This document shows positions 23,601 through 35,337 of a stretch of 64,000 nucleotides of DNA, one piece after another. The notes below the pieces were generated by a model. The model had not been told where the DNA came from. It made no database searches and saw only the letters and a list, made by a program, of their open reading frames with translations. The position numbers and the translations under genes were made by a program. The stretch is from assembly GCA_022494885.1 (NCBI GenBank), contig JAGVSM010002851.1:1-64000 (forward strand), read 5' to 3'. Every line of letters starts with the position of its first letter. Position 1 is the first letter of the stretch. Source of the stretch: Micrasema longulum. Its lineage: Eukaryota; Arthropoda; Insecta; Trichoptera; Brachycentridae.

Positions 23601-25089
23601 GGACACCGCGAATCCCATATGTCTTATGTGAAACATAATATTTTCTCCACAGTATACTATCAATGAAAAATAGTAAATAAATAAGTAAAATAAATTATCG
23701 AAAAACTCATTCCCAAATAGAAAATCTTCAAATGATATTTGTAATCTCCAAGATGTAAAATGTAGTGTACTTTTTTATGGAGGAATAAGTTGAGGTAATC
23801 GGTTAGTTTCATCGTTCACTGAGAACGGGCTGGGCGCTGGGCGCTGGGCGCACTTCATAGGTATTTTTTTATATGAAGATATAAACGGTTGCGGTGATTA
23901 AAAATAAATATAAATTATTTAATTTATTTTCGCATAAACATAATTACTATAAAACATTATTATCGAAAGTCAAATATAATGGTAAGCTGTGCATAATCGC
24001 TTACTTTGACGATTCGTCCCTGCTATAATCAACCTGGATCCAACAATGCCATATACTTATTTATCCAATATACTTATTTGGCTTTGTTTTTTATTTTTAT
24101 TGTTGCGTTTGTAGTTTCATATTACTGTATATAATTGTTTTCGTTTTAATATATGTTTAAAATGGACTTTTTCCGCAAATTAATTTAAATTAAATTAAAT
24201 TTGTGTAATCCTCAATCACTGGTTACCAGTTTTTATAATTCTTCGAAATATAAGCCATCAAAATTTTGCCAAAAACGTCTTTACTGACGCGAGTAACTTT
24301 TGACAATAATGGTCAAACTGCACGACAGGGTCGTAGCGTTTCAGCAGCGCTGCGCTACAAAATTTTATAAGGAGTGCCGCGCAGTATAGAGCAGCTTTAA
24401 TGCAGTTTGTTTCATCCAAAATAGTGAAAATAAAATGTTGTGTTTCTGCAACGCGCCGCGCAGAGCCGCTCTAGTGTGTTTTGACCTTTGGGGGATTATC
24501 ATTATATTTTTTTTCGAGTATAATTAGTACCAATTTGAAGGTATAATAAATTATAACTCTGACACTAAAAGCGACGAATACTATTTTTACAAAATAATTC
24601 AGTACATCTTCCTTAAATCATTCGACGTGACGTTGCACATTACGAAAATAAAGAAAAAAATGGAAATCAGTTTTGCTAAAATAACTCCTCAGAGGCATTT
24701 TTTTCTGGCGCACAGGTATATAATTTTCTAAAATATCACCCTAAAAAACATAAAATTAATTCAATACAATACTTACGAAATGATGTCAATATTAAGATAA
24801 AAGTATCAAGTAATGATTTTTCAATTAACACCACGAAAGTAAGGAAAAAAAAGCTCTCTTTTACAAAAATATTTTTTCAGATAATTTATTTAATATACAA
24901 GTACAAAGCAATAAAACCATTAACCTTTTATAGAAAACGAGTAACTTATTTATAAAAAGATAATGTGGTCTCGAGCAATGTGGTCGAATTTCTTAGTGAA
25001 GTTGTAATAGAAAAACTGGAAAGGGTTTAGAGCTAAACAGTTTATTTCTTCAAATATTTTATTTATAAATTTTATATAATAAATAAATA
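23601..25089. other. AT-rich DNA with two G/C-rich patches
   Basis: Three tandem GGGCGCT units lie at 23829-23850. A patch at 24320-24480 (AGCAGCGCTGCGCTAC, GCAACGCGCCGCGCAGAGCC) looks like the ends of a degraded DNA transposon, but I could not pair the ends convincingly. Confidence 0.4.
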
Positions 25090-25600
25090 ATCCTCACCAT
25101 CATCATTCCCTTCCCGCACTTAATATTGCACAGGGCATTGGTACACTGATCGCAGCATATCTTAATATTTTTTTGTTACATGAAGGTTAGATGACCAGTC
25201 TTATGGTTCAAGTACCAGTCCAGGGACTATGGAAAATTCTAGTGTTAAAACATCTTTTTAAATAAATTTTTCATGTCAACCATGTCGGCAATCGAACCTG
25301 GGCCGCGATTATGAACGGCTATCTCCATCGGTATATACTAAGACGGTACAAATAATATCGATATTTATGTACGAAAGTGTGTATATTTGTATGAAAATTC
25401 AAAGTATCTTTGTCGGTAACCAGTAATTCAACATGTTAAGAAAAAAAAAATGTAAACATATTATATTTTTCATACTGAAAACGTTATTTTACTTCGTTGA
25501 TAAAATTGAAGGTAATTTTAACTTCCCACTGTAATCGGGGCCCTGAGACCTCTTGTATGGTAGGCTAACGCGCTGACCAGTACACCACGAGGCCGACATA
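25090..25600 (-). mobile_element. composite SINE interrupted by an insertion
   Basis: From the left: (CAT)n, CCCGCACTTAATATTGCACA, CTGATCGCAGCATATCTTAA, ACCAGTCTTATGGTTCAAGT, CATGTCGGCAATCGAACCTG. An insert of about 240 bp follows (25305-25545), and the head resumes with CCCTGAGACCTCTTGTATGG and GCGCTGACCAGTACACCACG. The insert breaks the B box region. Confidence 0.8.
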
Positions 25601-25884
25601 CATAAATAAACATAACTAAAATATTAGAATCATGATACGACTATTTTTGAACTATGCCCTTTATTAAAAACTTCTCAGTACATTAATTTATACCGATATC
25701 CAAGCATCTTTAAAATTAAAAAAAATATGATTGTATAGAATAAGCAAGATCAACTACCGAATGAGGCCAGTAACTATGTTTATATATCATCTGTTACACA
25801 AAGATATAGTGATCGCGAAAAATTTACAGGGTTTAACAGGGTTTGCACCTTTAAAACCAACATTTCAGGTTGACCCTGTCAAAA

Positions 25885-26070
25885 AATTATTGTGGGACCT
25901 CAAGTACAGTAGGCTAGGCTAATACGCTAACCACTATACTAAACGGTACACTTATCCCCACTCGATTTCCCTTTTCAGGATTTTTTCCTGAAAGTAGTTA
26001 TCGAGTCGAAAACACTTGTCCAGGGTTCTGGTTTTCTTTCACTGATTTTTCATCCGCTTGGACGCAAATA
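25885..26070 (-). mobile_element. SINE head and 5' module
   Basis: On the minus strand: TTAGTATAGTGGTTAGCGTA (A box), and TACTTGAGGTCCCACAATAA. Alongside lies the 5' module with AGTCGAAAACACTTGTCCAG and TTTTTCATCCGCTTGGACGC, found also near 1690 and 19350. Confidence 0.65.
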
Positions 26071-26199
26071 ATTAAATTAATTAAATTATCGATATAAAAT
26101 ATTATGTTATTCGTCTCTATTCTCTTACTTGATATACTTAACATTGTGTGCATCAATTTTAGAAAATTATATCATAGAAAATCTTATATATTTCCTTCT

Positions 26200-26610
26200 G
26201 TAAAATGTTCTTCATGTCCGTTGTACTATGTGAATATAAACAGCTCCCTAGAGGTGTTTACCTAGTCCTCGAATGTAAAGTTTGTACAAACTGAAAACAT
26301 TGTTGATGATTTCTCCTGGTTCAAGAAGAAGTATAAAAATCAAAACAATATTTTCAGGCGTTGCCTAGTACGTAGGTGAAATAATTCAATCAGATGAACC
26401 TCACCCGCAACAAAAAAGGTTTTTCTTTTTAACTTCATAAACGTCAACATATAGAAGAGTCGAAGGAATATAGATGTTCAAATATAGGCAGAATAGTGAA
26501 TGTTACACAGTGTGTAAAGTGGCCACTGAAACCAGCTAATGATATGTCATAAACCCGGATGGATGTCGAGACTTCAATATTCACTTCTGTAAAATGTTCT
26601 TCATGTCTGT
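26200..26610. mobile_element. repeat family A, two pieces
   Basis: 26200-26310 carries the end module (AAACAGCTCCCTAGAGG, ACTGAAAACATTGTTGATG). 26450-26610 carries ATAGAAGAGTCGAAGGAATA, GTGAATGTTACACAGTGTGT, AAAGTGGCCACTGAAACCAG and the outer end. They may be one broken copy. Confidence 0.75.
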
Positions 26611-26734
26611 TGTAATATGTCGACAAAATATTTGTTAAATGTATTTTCGTGTTGACGAAAATTTTTCACCGAATATTTGAAATTGTTGTTATTAAAATAA
26701 TATTGTATTTACTTCGAAATTTACTGCAACAGTT

Positions 26735-27115
26735 AATGATAACATTTTTGAGAGGGGAATATGAAAGTCAAGGCATTTACAGGGATAATGATTTGTCATT
26801 GGCTGCTTTAAGTGGCCACTTAACAGACGGTAACGTTCACCATTCCGCCAATGTGTCTACCCACATTTCTTCAACTCTTCCATCGTTGACTTTTGTGAAG
26901 TAAAATAACTGAAACCTTTAGATGAATAGATGTTACCCGGTCAATGACAGACCATAAGCCCTGTCAATGCCTAGACTTCCATATTTTAATCTCAAAAATG
27001 TTTTTATCTCTGTTGCAATAAATTTAGATGATTAAATAACTTTTTATTTATTTATAACTCTCTAGAGAGTGATATCCAGTCTGTCTTTAAACATTCGGAC
27101 ATACTTAAAACATTT
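26735..27115. mobile_element. repeat family A, long copy
   Basis: Has both halves: ACATTTTTGAGAGGGGAATA and TTTAAGTGGCCACTTAACAG on the left, the centre CTTCAACTCTTCCATCGTTG, then CAATGACAGACCATAAGCCC, GCCTAGACTTCCATATTTTA and ACATTCGGACATACTTAAAA on the right. The left central part is intact but the right palindromic core is partly lost. Confidence 0.85.
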
Positions 27116-28199
27116 TTGTATTGACTAACATGTGTTTTTTTTTGTTGATAAAAACACTTTATTTCTTGACGGTTATGACTTGTTTAAGCGTTATATATTT
27201 TAATTAGGTTAAATATTGAAGACAAAAGGGACGTACTATACTAGTTAATCTTAATTATTGTCACGAAAGTATAAATGAGCACAATTGAAGAGTGATTTTT
27301 CTAAATGGTCTCAGGCAAAAAAGATCGCCTAGAGAAAAACCGTTATTTGAGATTCTTTATTATGACACGTCAAAATGATTTTAGTTTCGAACCATGCTTC
27401 AAATCAATTAAATAGATATTTGTAACATTAAAATGCTTATAGATTTTAACTGCACCTATTATGTCGAGCTCAAGAGGGCTGAATAAAATCGAGACCAATG
27501 GAGGACGAGATGCAGGACTTTGCAGAAGGAGAAGAATAAGGAATTTATAAAAGAATTCTGAGGAAAATCGTTAAATTTTAATGCTTCATTATTTTTAGAT
27601 ATGGTGAGAGTATTTTTTGTTTTAAGATATCTATGCAGCTTTTGATTGTGATCATAATGGCATTCTTACTCGGAAATTCATGAATTTCGACTGTTTGAAA
27701 AATCACTCTTTGATTATATTATGGTTTTCGGAAAATGAGCAAGCCGGTAAAATGGTTTTTAAAAGACTTAAAAGTATAGTTATCCTCTTCATTGCGTTTT
27801 TTTACTGTGGCGCCCCATCCGTCAGTGTTGCCAAAACAAAAATAAGGCACTACGAACCTACTGGGGTTAGATAAATAAACTGTTGAACGGTTCGGTTCCC
27901 AACGCGGGATTTTCTCAGCCATTTCAGGCCTGACACTTTTAATTGTAATTATTCAAGCCACTGAATAACATTTAGCGGCTGTCCGCGAACAATGGCGGTG
28001 ATAGAATAATATATATTGTGGATACTTGCCGCGTGAAAAGGGTCAGGTGCGCGGACACAGGGACCCAGGGTTCGCAGACAGACAATAATAAGAACCGCGA
28101 AAACTGTTTTAGCCAATTTAAGATTTTTCTAGAAATCTAAATAACATCCAATGTCAAATCCATCATATTCGTAACATCGTACAATTTGATGGAATTGAA
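27116..28199. other. intergenic DNA; less AT-rich patch at 27890-28110
   Basis: No gene. The patch contains CGGTTCGGTTCCCAACGCGG followed by GATTTTC, similar to 60465-60490, and TCAGGTGCGCGGACACAGGG. Not part of a recognised repeat. Confidence 0.35.
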
Positions 28200-28784
28200 A
28201 GATTTTGACTATAAGGACCTAAACTGTGTCCAGGTGGATAAAAAATCCGTTCTTGACGAGCGTTTTCGACTTGATGGCTGCTGATCGCGCCATTTGCCGT
28301 ATAACAGATGGACGCTCGAATTTTGCGTGTTTTGCTGGTTCGCGTAATTTGGCATTGCTATTGCGTTATCTTTAGTTACTTTGCCACCGAACCCCAATAT
28401 AAATTAATGCAACAACCTACCCTATACTGGGATTCTTCCAACCTTAATGTTCGAAGTTTTCTTTTGCGGCAGGCTCTATCAGTTCCTGTGGTCAGATCGG
28501 CGCTTGTCGGTTCTTGATTATTGATTCATACGATAACGCGACACGGTGGGTTGGAATGACTTATTTAAAGTTAAAATATCTTGTTAGCAATCGCGCTGAG
28601 AATATCAAAATCACGTGTACATTCGGTGACAATTCAATTGTCATTAAGCCGAAGTGAAAAAAATTGTACCCACAGTAGTGTTATTGCAACATCTAAACTA
28701 GGGCTCAGTAGGTTGCAATAAATTTAACGCCGCAACCTAGGAAATGTGCAATACACAATACATGAAGTAAGTAAATGTGGCGCA

Positions 28785-28980
28785 ACCAGCTGCTCTCAGA
28801 CAATGTTCCTGAACAAGGAATCTGAGTGGAGATAAGTCTGCCTCATCGTGTAGTGTTTGACGGGTTCGTCTACCATTCTTGAGGTCCTGGGTTCGATTCC
28901 TGTCAGGGAACAAGTGAAATATTGATAAAAGTCCGCATACCTGAAAACAATTTTAAAAACCGAAGATCTTTCTATCGGTT
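28785..28980 (+). mobile_element. composite SINE head
   Basis: AGCTGCTCTCAGACAATGTT, CTGCCTCATCGTGTAGTGTT, TGAGGTCCTGGGTTCGATTC and AAGTGAAATATTGATAAAAG follow each other as in other copies. The 3' part is missing. Confidence 0.8.
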
Positions 28981-29344
28981 TCGCTCACATTAAAACATTT
29001 TTTTGTTAAATAATAGTCGACCAGGTTTAATAATATAACGGTGATATTTCTGTTGGTTTTGCCGGCGAGTCCCTGTTGGGTAGAGAACAGCAAGCCCGGT
29101 AGCAGCCAGCCATAGCCAAAGCCACAGCCGGTATGCAGAATGGTTGTCATCACACTTAGCCTGTCTTCGGCGAGGGTGCCGCGACCAGGAATTCTCCGCC
29201 AGGACGGGACTTGTTGTTGGATGGTGAAAGAGGAATATTTCAGAAGGATCAGGGTGACCACACTTTCAGAACAATTAATTTATTTACAGTGAAATATAAA
29301 ATAAACAACCCGATCCAAATGCAAAATACGTTTTTTTTTTGTTC

Positions 29345-29565
29345 AGGCCGATGAAGAATACAGTTCTACGTGAAATAGAAACAGAACCCTGGACGAGTAC
29401 TTTTTACTTGACGACTGCTCTCAGATAAAATTTTGAACAAGAAAATCAAGTTAAGATAAGGCCGCCTCGTAGTGCTGTGATTGGCGCGTTTGCCTACCAT
29501 TCGTAAGATTCTGGGTTCAATTCCTGGCAGGGTGAAAGCGAAATATTTCATCAATTTCAATCGAT
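29345..29565 (+). mobile_element. composite SINE, 5' module plus tRNA-like head
   Basis: The 5' module (ACCCTGGACGAGTACTTTTT, GACGACTGCTCTCAGATAAA) is followed by GGCCGCCTCGTAGTGCTGTG and TGGGTTCAATTCCTGGCAGG. This copy shows best that the 5' module and tRNA-like region belong to one element. Confidence 0.8.
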
Positions 29566-29789
29566 TTTATTTAATTTTATTGAAATGTAAGTTGAAAAAA
29601 CATGTGTGTAGCAGATAAGTTAGCTCTTAAAGTAATTGTATTCGAGTTGGCTTCAAAGAAGTTTTTTTTAAGTGTATGTAAATTGTTTATATATGTTAAT
29701 AATTAGTATATATTTTAATAATAATTAGATAAAATTTGATATTAGGACATTCATATATATTGTTTGTACTATTTTAAGACCAAATAAAA

Positions 29790-30275
29790 AAAAAGTTTTT
29801 AAAACTGCAATTAAATGCAGAATTGAGGCAGCAAGAGCTGTTTTTAATAAAATGAAATCCCTCTTCTGCAATGATAATTTAAAGTGTTATGTGTAGTCTA
29901 TACTATTGTATGGTGGTGAGACTTGGACTCTAAAGGTGAAAACTATGAACAGGCTTGTGGCTTTTGAGATGTGATTGCATCGCAAAATGCTTCAGATATC
30001 CTGGACAGACCTGATAACTCTTAAGCACCATAAAAGTTCGTGAAATTTTGTATCTGGGGCATACAATGCGTGGAGAAAAGTACCACTTGTTTCATTTAAT
30101 TTTTAAGGGCTAGATTTAGGGTCACCAAAGGGCTAGAAGAAGACAGATTTCCTGGCTGCGTAATATACCAGACTGGACTGGCTTCAGACCTGTGAAGCAG
30201 ATTTTCCGGACAGCACAGGACAGAGAGACTTTCGCCAGAGTGAATGCCAACGTAGGGGATACCTGACGGGGCACT
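29790..30275 (+). pseudogene. non-LTR retrotransposon, C-terminal fragment (family 2), degraded
   Basis: With frameshifts and stops the plus strand reads EAARAVFNKMKSLFCNDNLK, ILLYGGETWTLK, MNRLVAFEM, RKMLQISWTD and a late segment ending TGQRDFRQSECQRR. YG-ETWTLK followed by the R-ML-ISWTD block is the familiar end of RTE/Jockey-type polymerase proteins. The element has no intact frame longer than about 30 codons. Confidence 0.85.
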
Positions 30276-30279
30276 TAAA

Positions 30280-30432
30280 GAAGAAAAAACTGCAGTATTT
30301 TATTTATGCTGGCGCAACACTGACACCTTTATGTAACAAGTGATCGAAATACACTGTATTTAGTTTACCAATGCAGTTCTAAATGCCCGATTGGGTGCGG
30401 AAGGGGAATGGTGATGATGATGATAATAATTA
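30280..30432 (+). mobile_element. composite SINE 3' tail
   Basis: TTTATGTAACAAGTGATCGA, TTAGTTTACCAATGCAGTTC and GGGTGCGGAAGGGGAATGGT lead into (GAT)n. It lies directly behind the retrotransposon fragment. Confidence 0.8.
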
Positions 30433-30444
30433 ATTGTTATTTTT

Positions 30445-30490
30445 TTGCACTTTAATAGGCCAGAAGGCCCAATTACAATGGAGGCCCCCT
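30445..30490 (-). mobile_element. SINE tail scrap
   Basis: AATAGGCCAGAAGGCCCAAT is the complement of the ATTGGGCCTCCTGGGCTATT end found at 43591-43612. Confidence 0.55.
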
Positions 30491-30689
30491 ATATCTACCA
30501 TATTATTACTCTCCAGGCATAAAGTGGATACCAGATACCTATACCAATGGCACTTTGAACCGTATTGACATACATTCTAGTTCTATTATACACACGGAAC
30601 TCATCGTCCGCCAGGAAGCAGACAATTTCAAGGAAAAAGCATGATAATACAACCTATTCCAACAAAAATGCAACAATTATTTTTCTTTT

Positions 30690-30915
30690 TTTCAAATTTA
30701 AATTTGTTGCAACAGAGAGGGAAAACGTTTTTAAGAAGGGAATGTTGCAACTTAAACCAGCCAACGGTATGTACATTACAAGCCTTGCAAATGCCTAGAC
30801 CTCCATATTCCATTCTCAAAAATATTTTTGTTCACTTTGGTAACAAATTTACATTTTTACCTTCCTAGTAAGGAAATCTAACCTGCCTCCAAACATTTGG
30901 ACACATTTTTAACGT
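30690..30915. mobile_element. repeat family A, deletion copy
   Basis: GAGAGGGAAAACGTTTTTAA joins directly to AACTTAAACCAGCCAACGGT, so most of the centre is missing. The right side continues with GCCTAGACCTCCATATTCCA and CAAACATTTGGACACATTTT. Confidence 0.8.
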
Positions 30916-31379
30916 TGAAAAATAAAATAAAACATTCATTTTTATATTAGTAATACAAAATAAAATATGCCTACTACATTGGTACACGTGATGATAAAAT
31001 TAAAATCAAACAAATTACTTTCAAAATAAAACATCATATAAACCAAATACAACTGGTCTCCACTGGTTTGTTCTCACAAAATTTAAAATGAAAAGTGAGA
31101 TTCCTGTCATTTTTTGATTTCTGAATTACTCGTGCTAAGAATACCAAGAATGATCTCAAATTTATGAGCAATGATTCTCAACTCATCAATTACGTTATTG
31201 TAATTGACGTTGGTTCCAGAAATGACGTTTTTGGTTTGTACGTCTTTGTGGTACATGAAACCTAATTAATTTTGCAATAACGGAGCAATCGAATAAAAAT
31301 CAAAGTAAACATTTCGGTCCTGCTTTGCTATTTTGCATCTTGATGCTAATATTTATATTTAACAAGAGAGGAATATAGA

Positions 31380-31760
31380 GTTCAGTCGGGACGGGGAAAA
31401 TGTGGTTTCCCCAGAGCGGGAGAGTGGCCGTCACATACGTTACGTTGCTCGCGGCTCTCGCGCCGCGTCCTGTCATTCTTCACACTTTTTTTCCGCCACA
31501 CTATTCCTTTATCCTCGGCCTGCCTTTTTGCCGCTCTTCTTGCGCGCATACTCGAGCCGTTGTTCTTTTTGCCCCGCGACACATCTCCTTACGTCTTCCT
31601 TCGGCCCGTCGGAATCTCGCGCGAGAGGCGGGAATATTTGCATTGTTTCGATAGAAATATTCCGCAAAATCTTGTGTCCGCATGGTAATTGAGTGGCAAC
31701 GCCGCCGACCTTTACGGAGAGCCGCGCCCGCGTCCGCATCCCGACGGAGAATTATATTTT
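31380..31760. promoter_or_regulatory. CpG-dense island, function unknown
   Basis: About 380 bp with much higher G+C and CpG than any other intergenic part: GTCGGGACGGGGAAAATG, TTGCTCGCGGCTCTCGCGCC, GGGCGGGAATATTTG-like and GCCGCCGACCTTTACGG segments. Overlapping ORFs on both strands reflect the composition. It could be a promoter or non-coding exon of an unseen transcript, an enhancer, or inserted DNA. Confidence 0.35.
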
Positions 31761-31914
31761 ATCTTCTAAAACAATCCGACTCATCAAAGGAAATTAACAT
31801 CAAAATCAATGCTACGCCGGAGACAATAAACTTGCCTGTTCTTTCAAGCTTGCTTTCGAGAGGCGTTTTGTACCTTGAAATTTTAATTACGCGGTTGCCA
31901 GCTCGCTCAAATAA

Positions 31915-32010
31915 GGTCATCATCGTCATCGGTCCCCTTTCTGCTCCCTCTGGTGCATAAGTCACGGCATTGGTAAACCAAATAATAATATCTTTACTTG
32001 GCATTAAAAA
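31915..32010 (-). mobile_element. composite SINE tail, diverged
   Basis: GGTCATCATCGTCATCGGTC, GCTCCCTCTGGTGCATAAGT and CACGGCATTGGTAAACCAAA match the reversed family end. Confidence 0.6.
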
Positions 32011-32161
32011 AAAACACATCGTACATTACAATACAATATATCATCGGGTTTCTGGTGCAAGTCGGTAACGATAAATTTTCCAAAAATGAGACGTCTTCAT
32101 AAATGGTATCAAATAATCTTTATTAAAAAAGTTAATAAAAATATTTCATATAAAAATATTA

Positions 32162-32335
32162 TACTTTAAAAGTTTAAGCTCATCCAAAATCAATAATTCA
32201 AATAAAACTGCACTGAACATTATAAAATATTATTTTTTGTATTTATAAAAATAAATACAAAAAATAATATTTTATAATGTTCAGTGCAGTTTTATTTGAA
32301 TTATTGATTTTGGATGAGCTTAAACTTTTAAAGTA
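32162..32335. repeat. perfect 85-bp-arm palindrome
   Basis: The left arm (32162-32246) and right arm (32251-32335) are exact reverse complements, checked base by base, separated by AAAA. The arms are mixed sequence (for example AAGCTCATCCAAAATCAATA), not simple A/T. No other copy was seen in the window. A recent event is needed to keep such arms identical. Confidence 0.96.
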
Positions 32336-32944
32336 AAAATATCTGACATCTAGTAAAATGGAGTTACCAACTTGGGCCAATAACCCGACAATATGTACAT
32401 TTTTAATATTTTTTTATTATTTAATTTTTCTTCAATGTTGGAAAAAATTATATTTTTTAAATAATGTAATTTCTTGTATTTTTATACACACATTTTTGGT
32501 GTCCGAATTTTATGGTGCAACGAAAATTAATATTTTAATAAAATAATTACAACCCAAAAAACAACTTTTAAACATTATTTTTCTTCAGGTATCTAGAACA
32601 AGTTACACTTCATTACTTAGGTGCAGCAATTCAATGTCTTATGTTTTTATTTAAAAAAAAATAGTATAGAATAAAATTTTCGATGTCGATACCTATTGCG
32701 TTTTTCAAAAATATGTATCATATTTGTATATAGTACGTCCGAACACGACAGATAGAACTAAGCGCTTTCAAGGGTTTTTCGATGGTCCTAGCTACCATAA
32801 GTTACAATTTATCTAAAAAATAAAACGATACGGACACGCTAATGGTAAGTATATATAGTGTGTGAAAAACAAATTGCCCTAGTGCCATAATCCAGGGAAA
32901 AATGCCGGGAAACGTTTGTACAAAGAAAAGTCACACAAAGTCTA

Positions 32945-33358
32945 AATTGAACGTAGCTATGCAGAAAGCAGCCAGTCCACAATTTTGAAAAAAATGAGAT
33001 ATTAATGTTATCGGGTGCAGTAAGGTCAATTCTATGTTCTGCTAAAAAAAAGTTGCATTAATCACCATCTGAAAATGGTGTCGATTAGATAACGACATTT
33101 TTTAATTTGCAAAAAACACCCCCAGCACTAGGAAAACCTTACGGTTCTCTAAAAATCATTGAAACTGGTAAATATATAATCAGATTCTTGTTTGTCATAA
33201 TAAAAAAAAAACTAATGTTTTCATTGTTTATCATTTATTAAAGCCAAAAACATACCAACTGTTGTGTAGACTTGATTATGTAGTCTTTTCACAAAGGAGC
33301 TATTATCTCAGTTTCACCTTTCTATGGCTGGCTGCTTTCTGCATAACTACGTTCAATT
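32945..33358. mobile_element. MITE C (about 414 bp)
   Basis: The ends are inverted over about 30 bp with one mismatch: ATTGAACGTAGCTATGCAGA on the left, TCTGCATAACTACGTTCAAT on the right. The inside has no frame. Single copy in this window. Confidence 0.85.
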
Positions 33359-34989
33359 GATCAAATACAGTAATACAGCGATGGAAAATATGGCATTTGA
33401 GGTTAATAAGGCATATCCATCAAAAACAAAATACACAGATTTCTAATAATTGAACATCCTGTAGGGAAAATGTGGTAGTAGTCGGTTAAGATGGCTCCCA
33501 ATCTAAACGTCATATTTTTTCAGTCGACAAAACTGTCACAAGTCTCCTGCAGTTGACATTGACAAAGGTGGCGGAGCCGGGATTGCGTGAACAGCGAACA
33601 CATCATGTTCTGTTATGTGGACTGTGGACGCGCCTGCGCGCCTGCGCGCCATGCACCGGGCGAAGATCTGGATTATTCTATCAACTTGAAACATACCACA
33701 AGTTTTATAGTATAAATATTTTAATTGACAACTCAGGGTTGATGTCATCAAGTGACACTCGGCACAATAACCCAGAAAAACTCAAGGTGATTTTGAACGC
33801 CGCGTCCGCGGCAATCTAAGAAACTTTATTGTTAATATCTACTATAAATTTTCTAACGTTTTAAAATAGTATTACTAAAACGTTTATCAAATGATCTACT
33901 AGACCACAGAGATTGAAATTTGTAATTTAACCCGTTTAATTTGACCAACAAGCGCTTTCGATAAATTGTGAGATAATACAAAATTTTTATCCGTAACTTA
34001 AAATAGTACGTATTGGAAAAAATACTTTTTGTTTCTAGACAGCAAAATTTTCCAATTCAAATATTTACATTTTCAATAAAGCAAAATAGATGATACATAA
34101 TGTTATAAAATCCATTGCTTTCATATTTCGCATGTCTGCTAATGTCAAGAAATTAAATAAGAGTTAAGAAGTTTTTAAAATTATTTTTAGCTGTGTAAAG
34201 GGTCAGTTACACAAAATAAAGGTCAATTAAAAAAATAATAACTTAAATAATAGTCGTATCGACAAAATGGGTAAGATAAAACAACCCATTTTCACTAAAA
34301 CGAAACGATTATTAAACGTTTTAAAGTAAACATTTTTTGGTTCGACTAGCCCTTAATCGTTTTACCCTCCCCTTGAGTTTTTTTTGCGAATAAGGTTATT
34401 CGTGGTTTAACATAATATTATGTAGAATGTATCGCGATATGATTGTTCACACGCGCTTGCTCGATCACAGTTGCAAGTTGGAATTTTAATATTTATAGGT
34501 GGGGTGACCCGGCGACTAGTGAGTAGTGAGTAGTGGTCTCGTCAAATGCAGATTCAGGGATCGTTAAGGCATTTAATTTATTTATACGTTTTAAGCTACT
34601 TAAAAAACCTATTTTTTAAAAATATTTATTGTGTTAAATTGAAATTAAGTCGTAAGAAATATAGAGTCTTGAATTGGAAGTCCGCAAATGTATTTCATAT
34701 AAATTTGACCAAAAATAATTCCCAATAGTTAATTTCTTGTGTCTACTAACCCCACCATATGTATAAACTAGATAGATGAGAAAGCTATTTAAAAAATATG
34801 ATCTTAAAGAGTGAAAAGTGTATCTACTAACCCCGTTCTCTCATCTACTAAACAACCCAACTATCGCCATGTTGAATTCAAATTAAAAAAGTTGTTTCGT
34901 ATGTATACGTTGTTTTCATGATAATACGAATCATAAAAGCATAAATTTTTCTGATCGGTTGTAGAACGATCTAAATAAGTTATCTAAAT
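33359..34989. other. intergenic DNA
   Basis: A small G/C-rich patch at 33565-33670 includes two tandem GCGCGCCT units. A GAGTAGT triplet repeat lies near 34520. Otherwise AT-rich, no gene. Confidence 0.45.
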
Positions 34990-35140
34990 AACCTAAATTA
35001 TCTGTAGTTTGAGCCAGGTTCTGATCCCGTGGCTAATTTCGTGAACTCACGGATTAGAGGTCCTAGGTTCTAACCCCGCTGAATCATAACATGACACCCA
35101 TTATCGAACAGACTTATTTACAATTCGTTGAAAATGGTAC
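34990..35140 (+). mobile_element. second SINE family, copy 1
   Basis: TTAGAGGTCCTAGGTTCTAA carries a B-box-like word. The 3' end TTATTTACAATTCGTTGAAAATGG is shared with the copies at 36600 and 47560. Confidence 0.65.
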
Positions 35141-35337
35141 TAAAAAATAAAATGTGCGGGAAAATTGCAGAAACGAAAATCACCAAATTTAAATTGCGAT
35201 GTATAAACTCTGCTAAAAAAACAAAATACTGTTTCTTACATAATGTAAAACTATTAATGACAGTATTAATTGTCAGAATAATTCCAAATATTTTGGAATG
35301 TTTCTTGGAAAGAAAAATACTATTAATAGAGATACGT

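Noticed and set aside
24300..24490. Possible DNA transposon with GC-rich ends
   Set aside because: The GC-rich patches look alike in style but could not be paired as inverted ends.
31382..31739. Several overlapping ORFs on both strands
   Set aside because: All arise from the CpG-dense island. Arg/Ala-rich products in opposite frames indicate composition, not coding.
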